A stretch of 64,000 nt of DNA. Origin: Methylococcaceae bacterium (lineage in GTDB: Bacteria; Pseudomonadota; Gammaproteobacteria; Methylococcales; Methylomonadaceae). The notes below the pieces were generated by a model that worked only from the letters and a program-made list of their open reading frames with translations, ran no database searches and was not told the DNA's origin. The stretch lies in the NCBI GenBank assembly GCA_021647585.1, contig JAKIUK010000001.1, positions 156,669-220,668 of the forward strand. Reading direction: 5' to 3'. Both the position numbers and the translations under genes were made by a program. Positions 9,424 to 18,627 of this stretch are shown here, in pieces (the first letter of the stretch is position 1; every line of letters begins with the position of its first letter).

Positions 9424-10028
9424 CTTCTTCTCCCTTTTTTCTTCTTTTTCTTAACGCTCCCGGATTCCTCATTATATGTTTTTATTATTGCATCCATTTT
9501 TAATAAAGGGGGTTCTGTAGGTGAAATAGCAACATTATGCACTGTGACTATTCGAGGTAAAGAGGCTAAACCACTAACAAATAACCCTAACTCTTCATAT
9601 TTACCAATAACTGTAATATTGATAGGTAGCTCAGAGTAAAAGTCCTTTCTTATAGCTGCAGCGGGTTTAAATAGACGAAACTCCAAGCCACTGGCCAACC
9701 CTGTTTGAGAAATATCAATCAGTAAATTTGCCACTTCAGCTTTTGTTGGCATTTGCTTAATCATTTCACCCAAGGATGCCTCAATCTGCTTAAGTTGCTC
9801 ACGATAATCAGGCAAATTGATGGCTTTCTTTTGTTTTATTTCAAATGTATTTTTCAGTTCCAGTTCTTTCTTCTCTAATTGCTCTAACTCATTGAGCTGA
9901 TCAAAGCTAATATAATAAACGCCAGCAGCAGCAACCAAAATGCTGACCAAAACAATGGTCGCTACTTTTATAGGGAATGGCCAGGTTCCTGCAGCATTAA
10001 AATCCCAGTTGACTTCAGATAAATTCAT
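9420..10028 (-). CDS. pilO: Type IV pilus inner-membrane protein PilO
   Basis: A bitopic inner-membrane protein of 202 residues that pairs with PilN and contacts PilP in the pilus alignment subcomplex. One transmembrane helix lies near residues 20-42. A predicted coiled coil follows (about 45-95), then a ferredoxin-like periplasmic domain with the family segment GLASGLEFRLFKP. The C-terminus is an unusual run of Lys and Arg residues. The ATG overlaps the pilN stop by 4 nt, and its own stop overlaps the pilP start, so the five genes form a tight operon. Confidence 0.95.
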   Translation of the reverse strand: MNLSEVNWDFNAAGTWPFPIKVATIVLVSILVAAAGVYYISFDQLNELEQLEKKELELKNTFEIKQKKAINLPDYREQLKQIEASLGEMIKQMPTKAEVANLLIDISQTGLASGLEFRLFKPAAAIRKDFYSELPINITVIGKYEELGLFVSGLASLPRIVTVHNVAISPTEPPLLKMDAIIKTYNEESGSVKKKKKKGRRR

Positions 10029-10600
10029 TTTTTTCCACCCTCCTTACCCTCAGCCTTTAATTCCCCTTGCTTAGCAGCCATAGAAAAATCACTGAGCAAG
10101 CCGTCTTTAGTCTTTCCTTTCCCTGTTATAACCTGTAACACTGGACTATCAAGCCATGGAGAAGCCTCTACACCGCGCATATAGGCAGAAACTCGGGCAT
10201 TTGATTGCGCTTTACCACTAAACAACAAAGTATTTCCAGTCTGTTTAAATTTAGACAGAAAAACACCCTCTGGCGTACTTTTTGCCAACTCATCAAACAA
10301 ATGAACAATTTGCGGACGACTTTCCTGTAATCGTTGAATCACTTCAATTTTAGTTAATAACTTGCGTTTTTTAGCTTCAATATCTTTAATTTCATTAATT
10401 TTTTTATCAACCAATCGAATTTCGTTTTTAAGAATAGAATTTCGTCTGCTCTGATATTCTTTCATTGCTTCAATTTGCAAATAAACAAGAAAAAAAACAA
10501 AACAAGTGAGTGCAACTCCAGCACCTATTGCCATCATAAAGTCCTGTTGCTTTTGATTCCGAAGTTCTTCTCGCCATGGAAGTAAATTAATTCTTGCCAT
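10025..10600 (-). CDS. pilN: Type IV pilus assembly protein PilN
   Basis: A 191-residue bitopic inner-membrane protein. The cytoplasmic N-terminus ARINLLPWREE is the conserved peptide that docks in the PilM groove. The transmembrane helix is at about 22-43. It is followed by a coiled coil and a periplasmic ferredoxin-like fold (about 100-185) that dimerises with PilO. The stop of pilM and the ATG overlap by one base (TAATG). The C-terminal tail is Lys/Glu/Gly-rich. Context and the N-terminal peptide make the call secure. Confidence 0.96.
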   Translation of the reverse strand: MARINLLPWREELRNQKQQDFMMAIGAGVALTCFVFFLVYLQIEAMKEYQSRRNSILKNEIRLVDKKINEIKDIEAKKRKLLTKIEVIQRLQESRPQIVHLFDELAKSTPEGVFLSKFKQTGNTLLFSGKAQSNARVSAYMRGVEASPWLDSPVLQVITGKGKTKDGLLSDFSMAAKQGELKAEGKEGGKK

Positions 10601-11661
10601 TAATCAAAACTCCTTAACGCTAACCCACAGGCAATCATCATTGCAGGCGCATCATTACTTAGACTTTGTGGTTTTACTTTATTGGATAATGCCATATTGA
10701 TAAAAGGATTTGCTACATAAGCAGGTATCCCCAAATTTTGCTCTACCAGTTTTTCCAACCCTGCAATAGAAGAACAACCTCCTGCAAGCACGATACTGTC
10801 AATCCCTCTATTTGCACTTGACGATACGAAGAACTGTAGTGAGCGAGCAATTTGCTGAACCATGGCTTTTTTAAAGGGATCTAATACATCGGCAACATAG
10901 TTATCAGGCAATCCTCCATGCCTTTTTGCCAAACCTGCTTCTTCATAGGACAAACCATACCGACGTTGAATTTCTTCCGTTAACTGCTTGCCGCCAAATC
11001 CCTGTTCGCGTGTATAGACAGTCCGGCCACTATGCAATACATTTAAGGTAGACATGGTTGCACCAATATCTGCAATTGCAATAGTCTGGTTATCAATAGC
11101 ATCTGGTAATTGATCTGCTAATAAAGAAAATGCATTCTCCATGGCAAACGCTTCAACATCAACTATCTTTGCTTTCAAACCAGCTCTTTCCAAGGCCTCT
11201 ACTCTATCTTCTACATTTTCTTGTCGAGAAGCTGCCAGTAAAACATCGACCATTTCAGGGTTATTTTCTGCTACACCCTGAACCTCAAAATCCAGATTAA
11301 CTTCATCCAAAGAATAAGGAACATACTGATCAGCCTCAACCAGAATCTGTTCCTCCATTTCATCTTCTGCTAAAGAGGCTGGCATCGAAATAACCTTAGT
11401 CATAACCGATGAACCTGCCACTGCCACACAAGCTTGTTTGGTTTTAGTGCCCGATTGTTTAAGAGCCGCTTTAATTGCGTGAGCAATAACATCAATATTG
11501 GCAATGTTTTTATCAACAACTGCATCTTGAGGTAAAGGAGAAACGGCATAGCTCTCAACTCTATAGCGGGACCCAGACCTACTCAGCTCTAATAATTTAA
11601 TTGCTGCCGTGCTTATATCAATTCCAAGAACAACAGACTGTCCTCTGTTAAACCAGTTCAT
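10600..11661 (-). CDS. pilM: Type IV pilus actin-like ATPase PilM
   Basis: A cytosolic actin-fold protein of 353 residues that binds the PilN N-terminus and links the pilus motors to the membrane complex. Phosphate-binding segments VLGIDISTAAIKLLELS near the N-terminus and ADIGATMSTLNVLHSG near the middle are visible, with VLAGGCSSIAGLE as the adenosine motif towards the C-terminus. It is the first gene of pilMNOPQ. It is divergent from mrcA across a gap of about 295 bp, the classical gammaproteobacterial arrangement. Confidence 0.97.
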   Translation of the reverse strand: MNWFNRGQSVVLGIDISTAAIKLLELSRSGSRYRVESYAVSPLPQDAVVDKNIANIDVIAHAIKAALKQSGTKTKQACVAVAGSSVMTKVISMPASLAEDEMEEQILVEADQYVPYSLDEVNLDFEVQGVAENNPEMVDVLLAASRQENVEDRVEALERAGLKAKIVDVEAFAMENAFSLLADQLPDAIDNQTIAIADIGATMSTLNVLHSGRTVYTREQGFGGKQLTEEIQRRYGLSYEEAGLAKRHGGLPDNYVADVLDPFKKAMVQQIARSLQFFVSSSANRGIDSIVLAGGCSSIAGLEKLVEQNLGIPAYVANPFINMALSNKVKPQSLSNDAPAMMIACGLALRSFD

Positions 11662-11956
11662 GCATGACCCTTTTTATCTCGTAATAAACTCAAATATCCA
11701 CTTACTTGCATTACTAACTATAACCAACTCGCATCAATCAATAACAATCAAAATCGCGTTTATGACAAAGTATAGTAGTGTTTTTCTTTTTTAATACTAA
11801 AAGGCCGTAATTTTTTTATTGTGTGAACCATTTCCTTAATTAATTGTGAATAGATATTAGTCAACAAAATTAAGCTACCATTGCTTTTTTCTCTATTTAC
11901 GATTAAGTTACACGCTGCTATAAACTTATTTATTCATTCATGTATACAGGATTGTT

Positions 11957-14314
11957 GTGACTTCAAACCGGATGTTTTTAAAACAAACTTTAAAATGGTT
12001 TTTTTTTCTCATTTTCAGCCTTGTTATTTGCGTAGCAATTGCCAGCTACTTTTTTCTTAATCAGTTACAGGCTGAACTCCCTGACATTAAGCAATTAAAT
12101 AATGTTGAATACCAAATTCCTTTAAGTATCTATAGTAAAGACGGTCTTTTATTGGCTCAATTTGGCGAAAAAAAACGTGAGCCTATCAACATAGAGCAAG
12201 TACCTCAACCGCTAATCCATGCATTTCTTGCTGCAGAAGACGCTAATTTTTTTTCTCACCCTGGGGTTGATTTCAAGGGCCTGCTTCGAGCGGCATGGCA
12301 ACTTGTATTGACGGGTAAAAAGAAACAGGGTGGCAGCACTATAACCATGCAAGTCACACGTAATTTCTTACTCACCCGGGAAAAAACCTATAAACGAAAA
12401 ATTAAAGAAATAATCCTGGCCATACGCATAGAAAACGAATATTCAAAAGAAAAAATACTGGAACTGTATTTAAATAAAATTTATCTGGGTCATCGATCCT
12501 ATGGCATTGCTGCCGCCGCATCTACTTATTATGGTAAAAACCTATCCGAGCTTAACCTTGCTCAACAGGCAATGATTGCCGGATTACCTAAAGCACCCTC
12601 TGCATACAACCCAGTCACTGACCCGAAAAGAGCCTTGCAGCGTAGAAATTATGTGTTACGACGTATGTATGAACTGAATTATATCAGTCAGGCTGACTTT
12701 GATAACGCTGTCAACACTCCAATTACTGCTTTACTCCATTCAAATCATCTACAATCTCCTGCACCCTATATTGCAGAAATGGTTCGTAAAGAGATAGTTG
12801 AACAATTTGGCGACAAAGCTTTTACTTTGGGGTTAAAGGTTTATACAACCATCATCAGTTCACTGCAAGCAAAAGCGTCTTCGGCCGTCCACGCTGGTCT
12901 GCACAGTTACGACCATCGGCACGGTTATCGATCCCTGCCACATAAAAACAGGGTTGAGTTCGATGCCTCTGAATATTCGACTATCGCAGACACTCAGTCG
13001 GCCCAAGTAATAGAAATAAAACAAAATTTTGCCACTGCAAAACTGAAAGACAAAACATTAATTGAATTATCTTTTGAAAACGTAAAATGGGCTAGAAAAT
13101 TTAAATCACGAAACTATCTTGGACCAAAGCTAAAATCCATTTCCGATATATTGAAACCTGCCGACCTCATCAGAGTCAGACTTCTCGATAACAACACCTG
13201 GGAATTAGCTCAAATACCTGAAACTGAAGCCGCATTCGTAGCACTAAATTCTTATGATGGCGCAATCCTGGCCTTAACAGGTGGATTTGACTTCTATCGT
13301 AATAAATACAACCGGGTTACTCAATCCAAACGGCAACCAGGGTCTGGCTTCAAACCGATTATATACACAACTGCTCTAGAAAATGGCTTTACAGCAGCAA
13401 GCCTTATTAATGATGCCCCTGTTGTTGTAGATGACCCCACCCAGGAAAGTGAGTGGAGACCTCAAAATTATAGCAAAAAATTCTTTGGATTAACCCCACT
13501 CAGAACTGCTTTACGTAAATCCAGAAATTTGATTTCTATACGCTTGCTTAGAGAACTCGGCATTAAACGAGTGACTGACACCGCAATACGCTTTGGCTTT
13601 ACCCGGGAACAACTACCTAACAGCCTTTCTTTGGCCTTGGGGAGTGGCTATGCCTCTCCTTTGCAGATGGCCACTGTTTTTTCTGTTTTTGCCAACGGTG
13701 GCTTTCTGATAAAGCCTTATTTTATTGATCGAATTGAAGATTATAAAGGCACGCTTTTATTTAAAGCATCACCTGATATAGCCTGCCCGACTTGTAATAA
13801 AGAGCAACTGAACACACCCGGCTTTGCACCACGAATCATTTCTGCTCAAATTAACTTTCTTATGAACTCTTTATTACGGGATGTAGTGCAAAGAGGAACT
13901 GCGACTAAAGCAAAAGTACTTGGCAGATCGGATCTTGCTGGAAAAACAGGAACAACAAACGAACAAAGAGACGCTTGGTTTAACGGTTTTAGCGCCGGCA
14001 TTGTCGGGTCTGCCTGGCTGGGTTTCGATTCAGCAAAACCTTTAGGACGAAATGAAACTGGTGGTAAAGCAGCCCTCCCAATCTGGATAGACTTTATGAA
14101 AACCGCATTAAAAGATAAGCCAGAACAATCTCTAGTAATCCCAAAAGATATAATTAAAGTTCATATAGATTCTAAAACCGGATTACTGGCTCAACCTGGC
14201 AGCAATAATGGAATCTGGGAGTTTTTCCGCAAACGATATGCGCCTAGAGAATATTCACCCATTGAAATTGACTTGGAAAACCAGGAAGAAACAGAAGAAG
14301 AAAGCCTGTTCTAA
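11957..14314 (+). CDS. mrcA: Penicillin-binding protein 1a, bifunctional class A PBP
   Basis: Inner-membrane peptidoglycan glycosyltransferase/DD-transpeptidase of 785 residues. A transmembrane helix lies at about 13-34. The GT51 domain has catalytic Glu94 in AAEDANFFSHPG and the QGGSTITMQVTRN motif. An OB-like insert separates it from the transpeptidase domain with S463-G-F-K466, SRN and K663-T-G-T. The C-terminus is acidic. The start is GTG with CAGGA six bases upstream; an ATG five codons in is an alternative. It is divergent from pilM, as in many gammaproteobacteria. Confidence 0.97.
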   Translation: MTSNRMFLKQTLKWFFFLIFSLVICVAIASYFFLNQLQAELPDIKQLNNVEYQIPLSIYSKDGLLLAQFGEKKREPINIEQVPQPLIHAFLAAEDANFFSHPGVDFKGLLRAAWQLVLTGKKKQGGSTITMQVTRNFLLTREKTYKRKIKEIILAIRIENEYSKEKILELYLNKIYLGHRSYGIAAAASTYYGKNLSELNLAQQAMIAGLPKAPSAYNPVTDPKRALQRRNYVLRRMYELNYISQADFDNAVNTPITALLHSNHLQSPAPYIAEMVRKEIVEQFGDKAFTLGLKVYTTIISSLQAKASSAVHAGLHSYDHRHGYRSLPHKNRVEFDASEYSTIADTQSAQVIEIKQNFATAKLKDKTLIELSFENVKWARKFKSRNYLGPKLKSISDILKPADLIRVRLLDNNTWELAQIPETEAAFVALNSYDGAILALTGGFDFYRNKYNRVTQSKRQPGSGFKPIIYTTALENGFTAASLINDAPVVVDDPTQESEWRPQNYSKKFFGLTPLRTALRKSRNLISIRLLRELGIKRVTDTAIRFGFTREQLPNSLSLALGSGYASPLQMATVFSVFANGGFLIKPYFIDRIEDYKGTLLFKASPDIACPTCNKEQLNTPGFAPRIISAQINFLMNSLLRDVVQRGTATKAKVLGRSDLAGKTGTTNEQRDAWFNGFSAGIVGSAWLGFDSAKPLGRNETGGKAALPIWIDFMKTALKDKPEQSLVIPKDIIKVHIDSKTGLLAQPGSNNGIWEFFRKRYAPREYSPIEIDLENQEETEEESLF

Positions 14315-14577
14315 AATGATTCTAAATATATCAAATCAGAAAAATTTGTTTAATGTTTATGATTGTCAGCAAGCTACAGGTCGCGAGTTATTTTCACTGT
14401 GTTCTCCAAGGCAATTGGCAGCAGGCTCATACCACACCACTCGCCATTCATAGGGATCAGGGCTGCAAGAATATATTCACTCCTAGCCAAAGAAAAGAGG
14501 CAGGAGAGATTACCAGTACCTATGTATCACCTTTAAGACGTTAAACTAGCAAAGCCAAAACATAACAAGAATGTGAT

Positions 14578-15885
14578 TTATCTATCGCTCTCAACAACAT
14601 AATCACGCACATCATTGCCTGTGTATATTTGTCTTGGCCGACCTATTCGCTGACCGGGTTCAGACATCATTTCCATCCAATGTGAAACCCAACCTGCTGT
14701 TCGTGCAATAACAAACATCACTGTAAACATATCTTCGGGAATCTTTAACGCTTTATAAATTATACCTGAGTAGAAATCAACATTAGGATAAAGTTTTTTC
14801 TCAATAAAATACTCATCTTTCAAAGCATATTCTTCCAATGCTAAAGCCAACTCAAACAAGGGATCATCACTAGGAAACTTTGCTAATACTTCATGACAGG
14901 TTTCACGTGTAATTGTTGCTCTTGGATCAAAATTTTTGTAAACCCTATGTCCAAACCCCATCAATCTAAAAGGATCATTTTTATCCTTCGCTTTAGCAAT
15001 AAATTCTGGAATTCTATCAACAGTTCCAATCTCTGCCAGCATTGCCAGCACAGCTTCATTAGCGCCACCATGAGCAGGCCCCCACAACGCAGAAATACCA
15101 GCAGCAACACATGCATAAGGGTTAGCCCCAGTACTACTAGCAAGCCTAACCGTTGATGTACTGGCATTTTGCTCATGATCAGCGTGTAAGATAAATAATA
15201 AATTCAGAGCCTTTATAGTAACCGGATCTATATAGTTATTTTTATCAACGTATTTCTGAGAAGGTAATGAAAACATCATATTCATGAAGTTTTCACAATA
15301 ACCCAGATCCAATCGAGGATACACAAAAGGCCATCCGACAGAATGACGATAGCAAGCTGCCGCAATAGTTGGAACCTTTGCCACCATACGCATTGCAGAA
15401 ATACGTCGATGTTCAGGATCATTCATATCCAGTTCACTATGATAAAAAGCGGACAAGGAACCCATCACACCAACCATCATGGACATTGGGTGCGCATCGT
15501 AGTGGAAGCCATTAAAGAAAACTCGCAAAGCCTCATGAATCATTGAATGGTGTCTGATTTCGTCCTTAAAAGACAACAATTCAAATTCAGTAGGCAGCTC
15601 ACCATTCATCAATAAATAGGCAACTTCAACAAAAGAACTTTTTGCTGCCAGCTGCTCTATAGGGTATCCCCGATAAAGCAAAACACCTTTGTCCCCGTCA
15701 ATATAGGTAATGGCACTTTTACAGCTTGCAGTAGACATAAATCCAGGGTCAAAGGTAAAGACTCCCAACTCTTTATTCAAAGTACCAATATCTACTGCAG
15801 GAATTCCAACTGTACCTCTACTCAAAGCAAACTCCGCAACTTCACCCGTTGCGTTGTTTGTTATTGTTACCGTATCTTTTGTCAT
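14578..15885 (-). CDS. gltA: Citrate synthase, type II hexameric
   Basis: Condenses oxaloacetate and acetyl-CoA to citrate. The 435-residue protein has the N-terminal beta-domain typical of the NADH-regulated type II enzyme of Gram-negative bacteria. Motifs include LLYRGYPIEQLA, the catalytic His in LHADHEQNASTS, GPAHGGANE and the signature GFGHRVYKNFDPRA containing catalytic residues. AAGGG lies nine bases before the ATG. It is a single gene between the convergent mrcA and the upstream rpmE. No terminator hairpin was seen in the 263 bp separating it from mrcA. Confidence 0.97.
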   Translation of the reverse strand: MTKDTVTITNNATGEVAEFALSRGTVGIPAVDIGTLNKELGVFTFDPGFMSTASCKSAITYIDGDKGVLLYRGYPIEQLAAKSSFVEVAYLLMNGELPTEFELLSFKDEIRHHSMIHEALRVFFNGFHYDAHPMSMMVGVMGSLSAFYHSELDMNDPEHRRISAMRMVAKVPTIAAACYRHSVGWPFVYPRLDLGYCENFMNMMFSLPSQKYVDKNNYIDPVTIKALNLLFILHADHEQNASTSTVRLASSTGANPYACVAAGISALWGPAHGGANEAVLAMLAEIGTVDRIPEFIAKAKDKNDPFRLMGFGHRVYKNFDPRATITRETCHEVLAKFPSDDPLFELALALEEYALKDEYFIEKKLYPNVDFYSGIIYKALKIPEDMFTVMFVIARTAGWVSHWMEMMSEPGQRIGRPRQIYTGNDVRDYVVESDR

Positions 15886-15943
15886 GAATTAGAACCCTTG
15901 CTTATAATACCTAAGGTTACTACAGAAAAAATTTAATGGACAT

Positions 15944-16144
15944 TTATTTTCCAAACTTCTTGCGAAACTTATCTACACGGCCAGCTGTATCTACAACCCT
16001 TTGCTTTCCAGTATAAAAAGGATGACATGAAGAACATACTTCCACATGCAAATCTTTTGTTAATACCGAGCCAGTTTCAAATTTATTACCACAACCACAG
16101 GTTACTGTAATTTGTTTATATTCCGGATGAATTTCTGGTTTCAT
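15944..16144 (-). CDS. rpmE: 50S ribosomal protein L31, zinc-binding form
   Basis: A 66-residue L31 that contributes to the inter-subunit bridge of the 70S ribosome. The CGC near residues 16-18 and the CSSCHPFYTGKQ segment retain the Cys residues of the zinc ribbon. It is therefore the C+ form rather than the zinc-free paralogue made under zinc limitation. It lies 58 nt upstream of gltA on the same strand and is divergent from xthA. Confidence 0.95.
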   Translation of the reverse strand: MKPEIHPEYKQITVTCGCGNKFETGSVLTKDLHVEVCSSCHPFYTGKQRVVDTAGRVDKFRKKFGK

Positions 16145-16240
16145 TTTGATTCCACACTACCCTTAAAATGGGCTACATACATATTAGAGAACTGAGTATA
16201 ATACGATTTACTTAACAATTCTGCAACCAACAATTTCAAT

Positions 16241-17014
16241 ATGCGTATTATTTCGCTTAATGCAAACGGCATTCGAGCTGCTGAACGTAAAGGTTTTTTC
16301 CCCTGGTTAAAAAATCAAAATGCTGATGTTATATGTATCCAGGAAACAAAAGCCCAAACTGATCAACTTAAAGCCGAAGCCTTTTGGCCTGAAGGTTATC
16401 ATTGCTTTTATCATGATGCAGTAAAGAAAGGATATAGTGGCGTTGCTATTTATTGCAAAAAACAACCAACCACAATAAGCAAAGGACTCGGCTGGCATGA
16501 CATTGATAATGAGGGTCGATTTATTGAAGCTCAATTTGATAATTTAAGCGTCATTTCCCTTTACCTACCCTCCGGCTCATCAGGAGAAGAGCGGCAAGCA
16601 TTTAAATTTAGTTTTCTTGAACGCTTTATGCCTTACCTGCAAGAACTCGAAAACAACAATCGAGACTATATAATTTGCGGAGACTGGAATATAGCTCACA
16701 AAGAAATTGATTTAAAAAACTGGAAAGGTAACAAAAAAAACTCCGGTTTTTTACCTGAAGAGCGCGCATGGATGGATCAATTATTTGCCAACCAAAACTG
16801 GTTTGATGCTTTTCGTTTACTTAATAACCAAGAAGAACAATATACCTGGTGGTCAAACCGCGGACAAGCATGGGCTAAAAACGTAGGCTGGCGTATTGAT
16901 TATCAAATCATTAGCGCCGGCCTTAAAGATAAGGTCCAATCCACATCCATATACAAAGATGAGCGTTTTTCAGACCACGCACCGCTTATCATGGATTATG
17001 ACATTCAGTTTTAG
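16241..17014 (+). CDS. xthA: Exodeoxyribonuclease III / AP endonuclease
   Basis: A DNA-repair nuclease of the EEP fold, 257 residues. It cleaves 5' to abasic sites and has 3'-5' exonuclease and 3'-phosphatase activity. Metal and catalytic motifs are in order: NANGIRAA, CIQETKAQ (metal Glu), GDWNIAH (catalytic Asp/Asn), WRIDYQI and the terminal SDHAPL (catalytic Asp-His). Length and motif order match the XthA/ExoA family. Its 3' end overlaps that of the convergent ampG by 26 bp, with no room for an intergenic terminator. Confidence 0.96.
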   Translation: MRIISLNANGIRAAERKGFFPWLKNQNADVICIQETKAQTDQLKAEAFWPEGYHCFYHDAVKKGYSGVAIYCKKQPTTISKGLGWHDIDNEGRFIEAQFDNLSVISLYLPSGSSGEERQAFKFSFLERFMPYLQELENNNRDYIICGDWNIAHKEIDLKNWKGNKKNSGFLPEERAWMDQLFANQNWFDAFRLLNNQEEQYTWWSNRGQAWAKNVGWRIDYQIISAGLKDKVQSTSIYKDERFSDHAPLIMDYDIQF

Positions 17015-18341
17015 CGCTTAGCTGATAACGCATAACAACAACTACCAGCACAATAGCAGGCAAACCAACGGCAGATGCATAAACAAAAAAAGAGTGATAG
17101 CCGAAATTATCAACGACTACACCTGAAAGCCCACCTAACAGTTTTGCAGGCAAGGTCATCAAGGAACTAAACAAAGCATATTGCGTTGCCGTATAAGCAC
17201 TATTTGTTAAACTTGATAGATAAGCTATAAACACTGACGTTGCAATGCCTCCGCTTAAGTTGTCAGCACTTATAACACCTGCTAACAACATCAAGTTGGG
17301 TTCAGATATAGCCAGCAACGCAAACAGTAGATTGGTCACAGCGACCATAACCGCTCCAAATAATAGAGGCCGCATAATCCCATACCTGACAACCATAACC
17401 CCACCCAGTGATGCGCCGACTATAGTCATAAAAAAACCAAATATTTTACTAACATCGGCAATTTCTTTTTTACTAAAACCTAAATCTAGGTAAAAAGGGT
17501 TTGCCATCACCCCCATGGTAATATCACTCATTTTATAAACGGCAATCAATGCCAGTATCAACAGGCCGGCTTTACCATTTCTTTTAAAAAAATCGACAAA
17601 TGGACTGACTACTGCATCAGAAAACCACACCAACAATTTTGAGCCAAATGTCTGCAGTTCTGCTACTCCTAAAACTGATTCTAACTGTCTTTCAATTTGC
17701 TTTGTTGACTCACTGATCTTATGTTCAGGTTCATTAATTACCAAAGTCGTCAACACTCCAACACTCATGGTTGCCGCCATCACAAAGTAGGCAACCTGCC
17801 AGCTGCTATAATCAGCAATATAAAATGCACCTGCACCTGCTACCAACAACGCAATCCTATAACCTAAAACATAGGTTGCAGCCATAGCTCCTTGATACTC
17901 TGGCACAACCGCCTCAATGCGGTAAGCGTCTACCACTATGTCCTGAGTTGCCGAACAAAAAGCAACCCATACGGCAAACAGTGCAATTTGTTGCAGTTGA
18001 GACTGTGAGTCAGAAAAGCCCATACCAATCAAACCAATGGCAATGCCAATTTGTGCAACCAGCATCCAGCTCCGTCTTTTTCCCAACAGTTTTGTTAATA
18101 GGGGAAGCGGTAACCGATCTACCACTGGAGCCCAGAATACTTTAATTGAATAAGTGACACCCACCCAACTAAAAAAACCAATAACAGACCTAGCAACACC
18201 CTCATCTCTTAGCCAAGCGGATAAAGTTGAAAACACCAGTAAAAAAGGTAGCCCTGCCGAAAAACCTAAAAAAATCATCCCCAACACACGAGGTTGAGCA
18301 TATATAGAAAAAGCTTTACGCCAGGAATTTTCAGTTGTCAT
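16989..18341 (-). CDS. ampG: AmpG-family muropeptide permease (MFS)
   Basis: A 450-residue major-facilitator transporter with about 12-14 hydrophobic segments. The N-terminal stretch GFSAGLPFLLVFSTLSAWL, the WAPVVDRLPLP loop and SATQDIVVDAYRIE are AmpG signatures. AmpG imports GlcNAc-anhydroMurNAc peptides into the cytosol for wall recycling and, where present, for AmpR signalling; no ampR/ampC gene is seen here. Its position among wall-biosynthesis genes is consistent. It converges on xthA with a short overlap. The call is secure at family level; substrate is inferred. Confidence 0.93.
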   Translation of the reverse strand: MTTENSWRKAFSIYAQPRVLGMIFLGFSAGLPFLLVFSTLSAWLRDEGVARSVIGFFSWVGVTYSIKVFWAPVVDRLPLPLLTKLLGKRRSWMLVAQIGIAIGLIGMGFSDSQSQLQQIALFAVWVAFCSATQDIVVDAYRIEAVVPEYQGAMAATYVLGYRIALLVAGAGAFYIADYSSWQVAYFVMAATMSVGVLTTLVINEPEHKISESTKQIERQLESVLGVAELQTFGSKLLVWFSDAVVSPFVDFFKRNGKAGLLILALIAVYKMSDITMGVMANPFYLDLGFSKKEIADVSKIFGFFMTIVGASLGGVMVVRYGIMRPLLFGAVMVAVTNLLFALLAISEPNLMLLAGVISADNLSGGIATSVFIAYLSSLTNSAYTATQYALFSSLMTLPAKLLGGLSGVVVDNFGYHSFFVYASAVGLPAIVLVVVVMRYQLSAKTECHNP

Positions 18342-18439
18342 AAGGAAGGTGGAAATAAATAATCATCTAAATATCATATAGAATTATTATTTCTGTATAA
18401 ATTTTCTCAAGAGGAGCATAGTTATTCTACGTGGCGGTT

Positions 18440-18512
18440 GATAAAATTTAAAAAGGATAAAAAGGCAAGTGAGATTGGGTGATTATTTGTTTCCACCTCC
18501 CTAAGCCTACAA
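18440..18512. repeat. Arm of repeat family E (degenerate)
   Basis: The segment ending GATTGGGTGATTATTTGTTTC closely resembles the right end at 62530-62551 (GATTGGATAATTATTTGTTTC), and AAAAAGG..AAG precedes it in both. Only one arm is recognisable. It lies between ampG and nhaD, just before the nhaD terminator. The rest of the 286-bp gap has no gene. Confidence 0.45.
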
Positions 18513-18514
18513 AC

Positions 18515-18560
18515 AAAAAAGCATCTTCCAGACTTATCGATACTAGCCTGAAAGATGCTA
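18515..18560 (-). terminator. Rho-independent terminator downstream of nhaD
   Basis: Read on the minus strand, AGCATCTTTCAG pairs with CTGGAAGATGC around a loop of about 16 nt and is followed by TTTTTTG. It lies 68-113 nt beyond the nhaD stop codon. Confidence 0.75.
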
Positions 18561-18627
18561 CATAGTTTTCAATGAAAGATCACAGTCACATTTTTCGCTT
18601 TGAAAATATATCTGCGAACAAGGTTAT

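Noticed and set aside
14208..14544. Two frames spanning the mrcA 3' end and the gap before gltA
   Set aside because: One is out of frame with mrcA, the other has no recognisable domain or ribosome site; the gap shows no coding signs.
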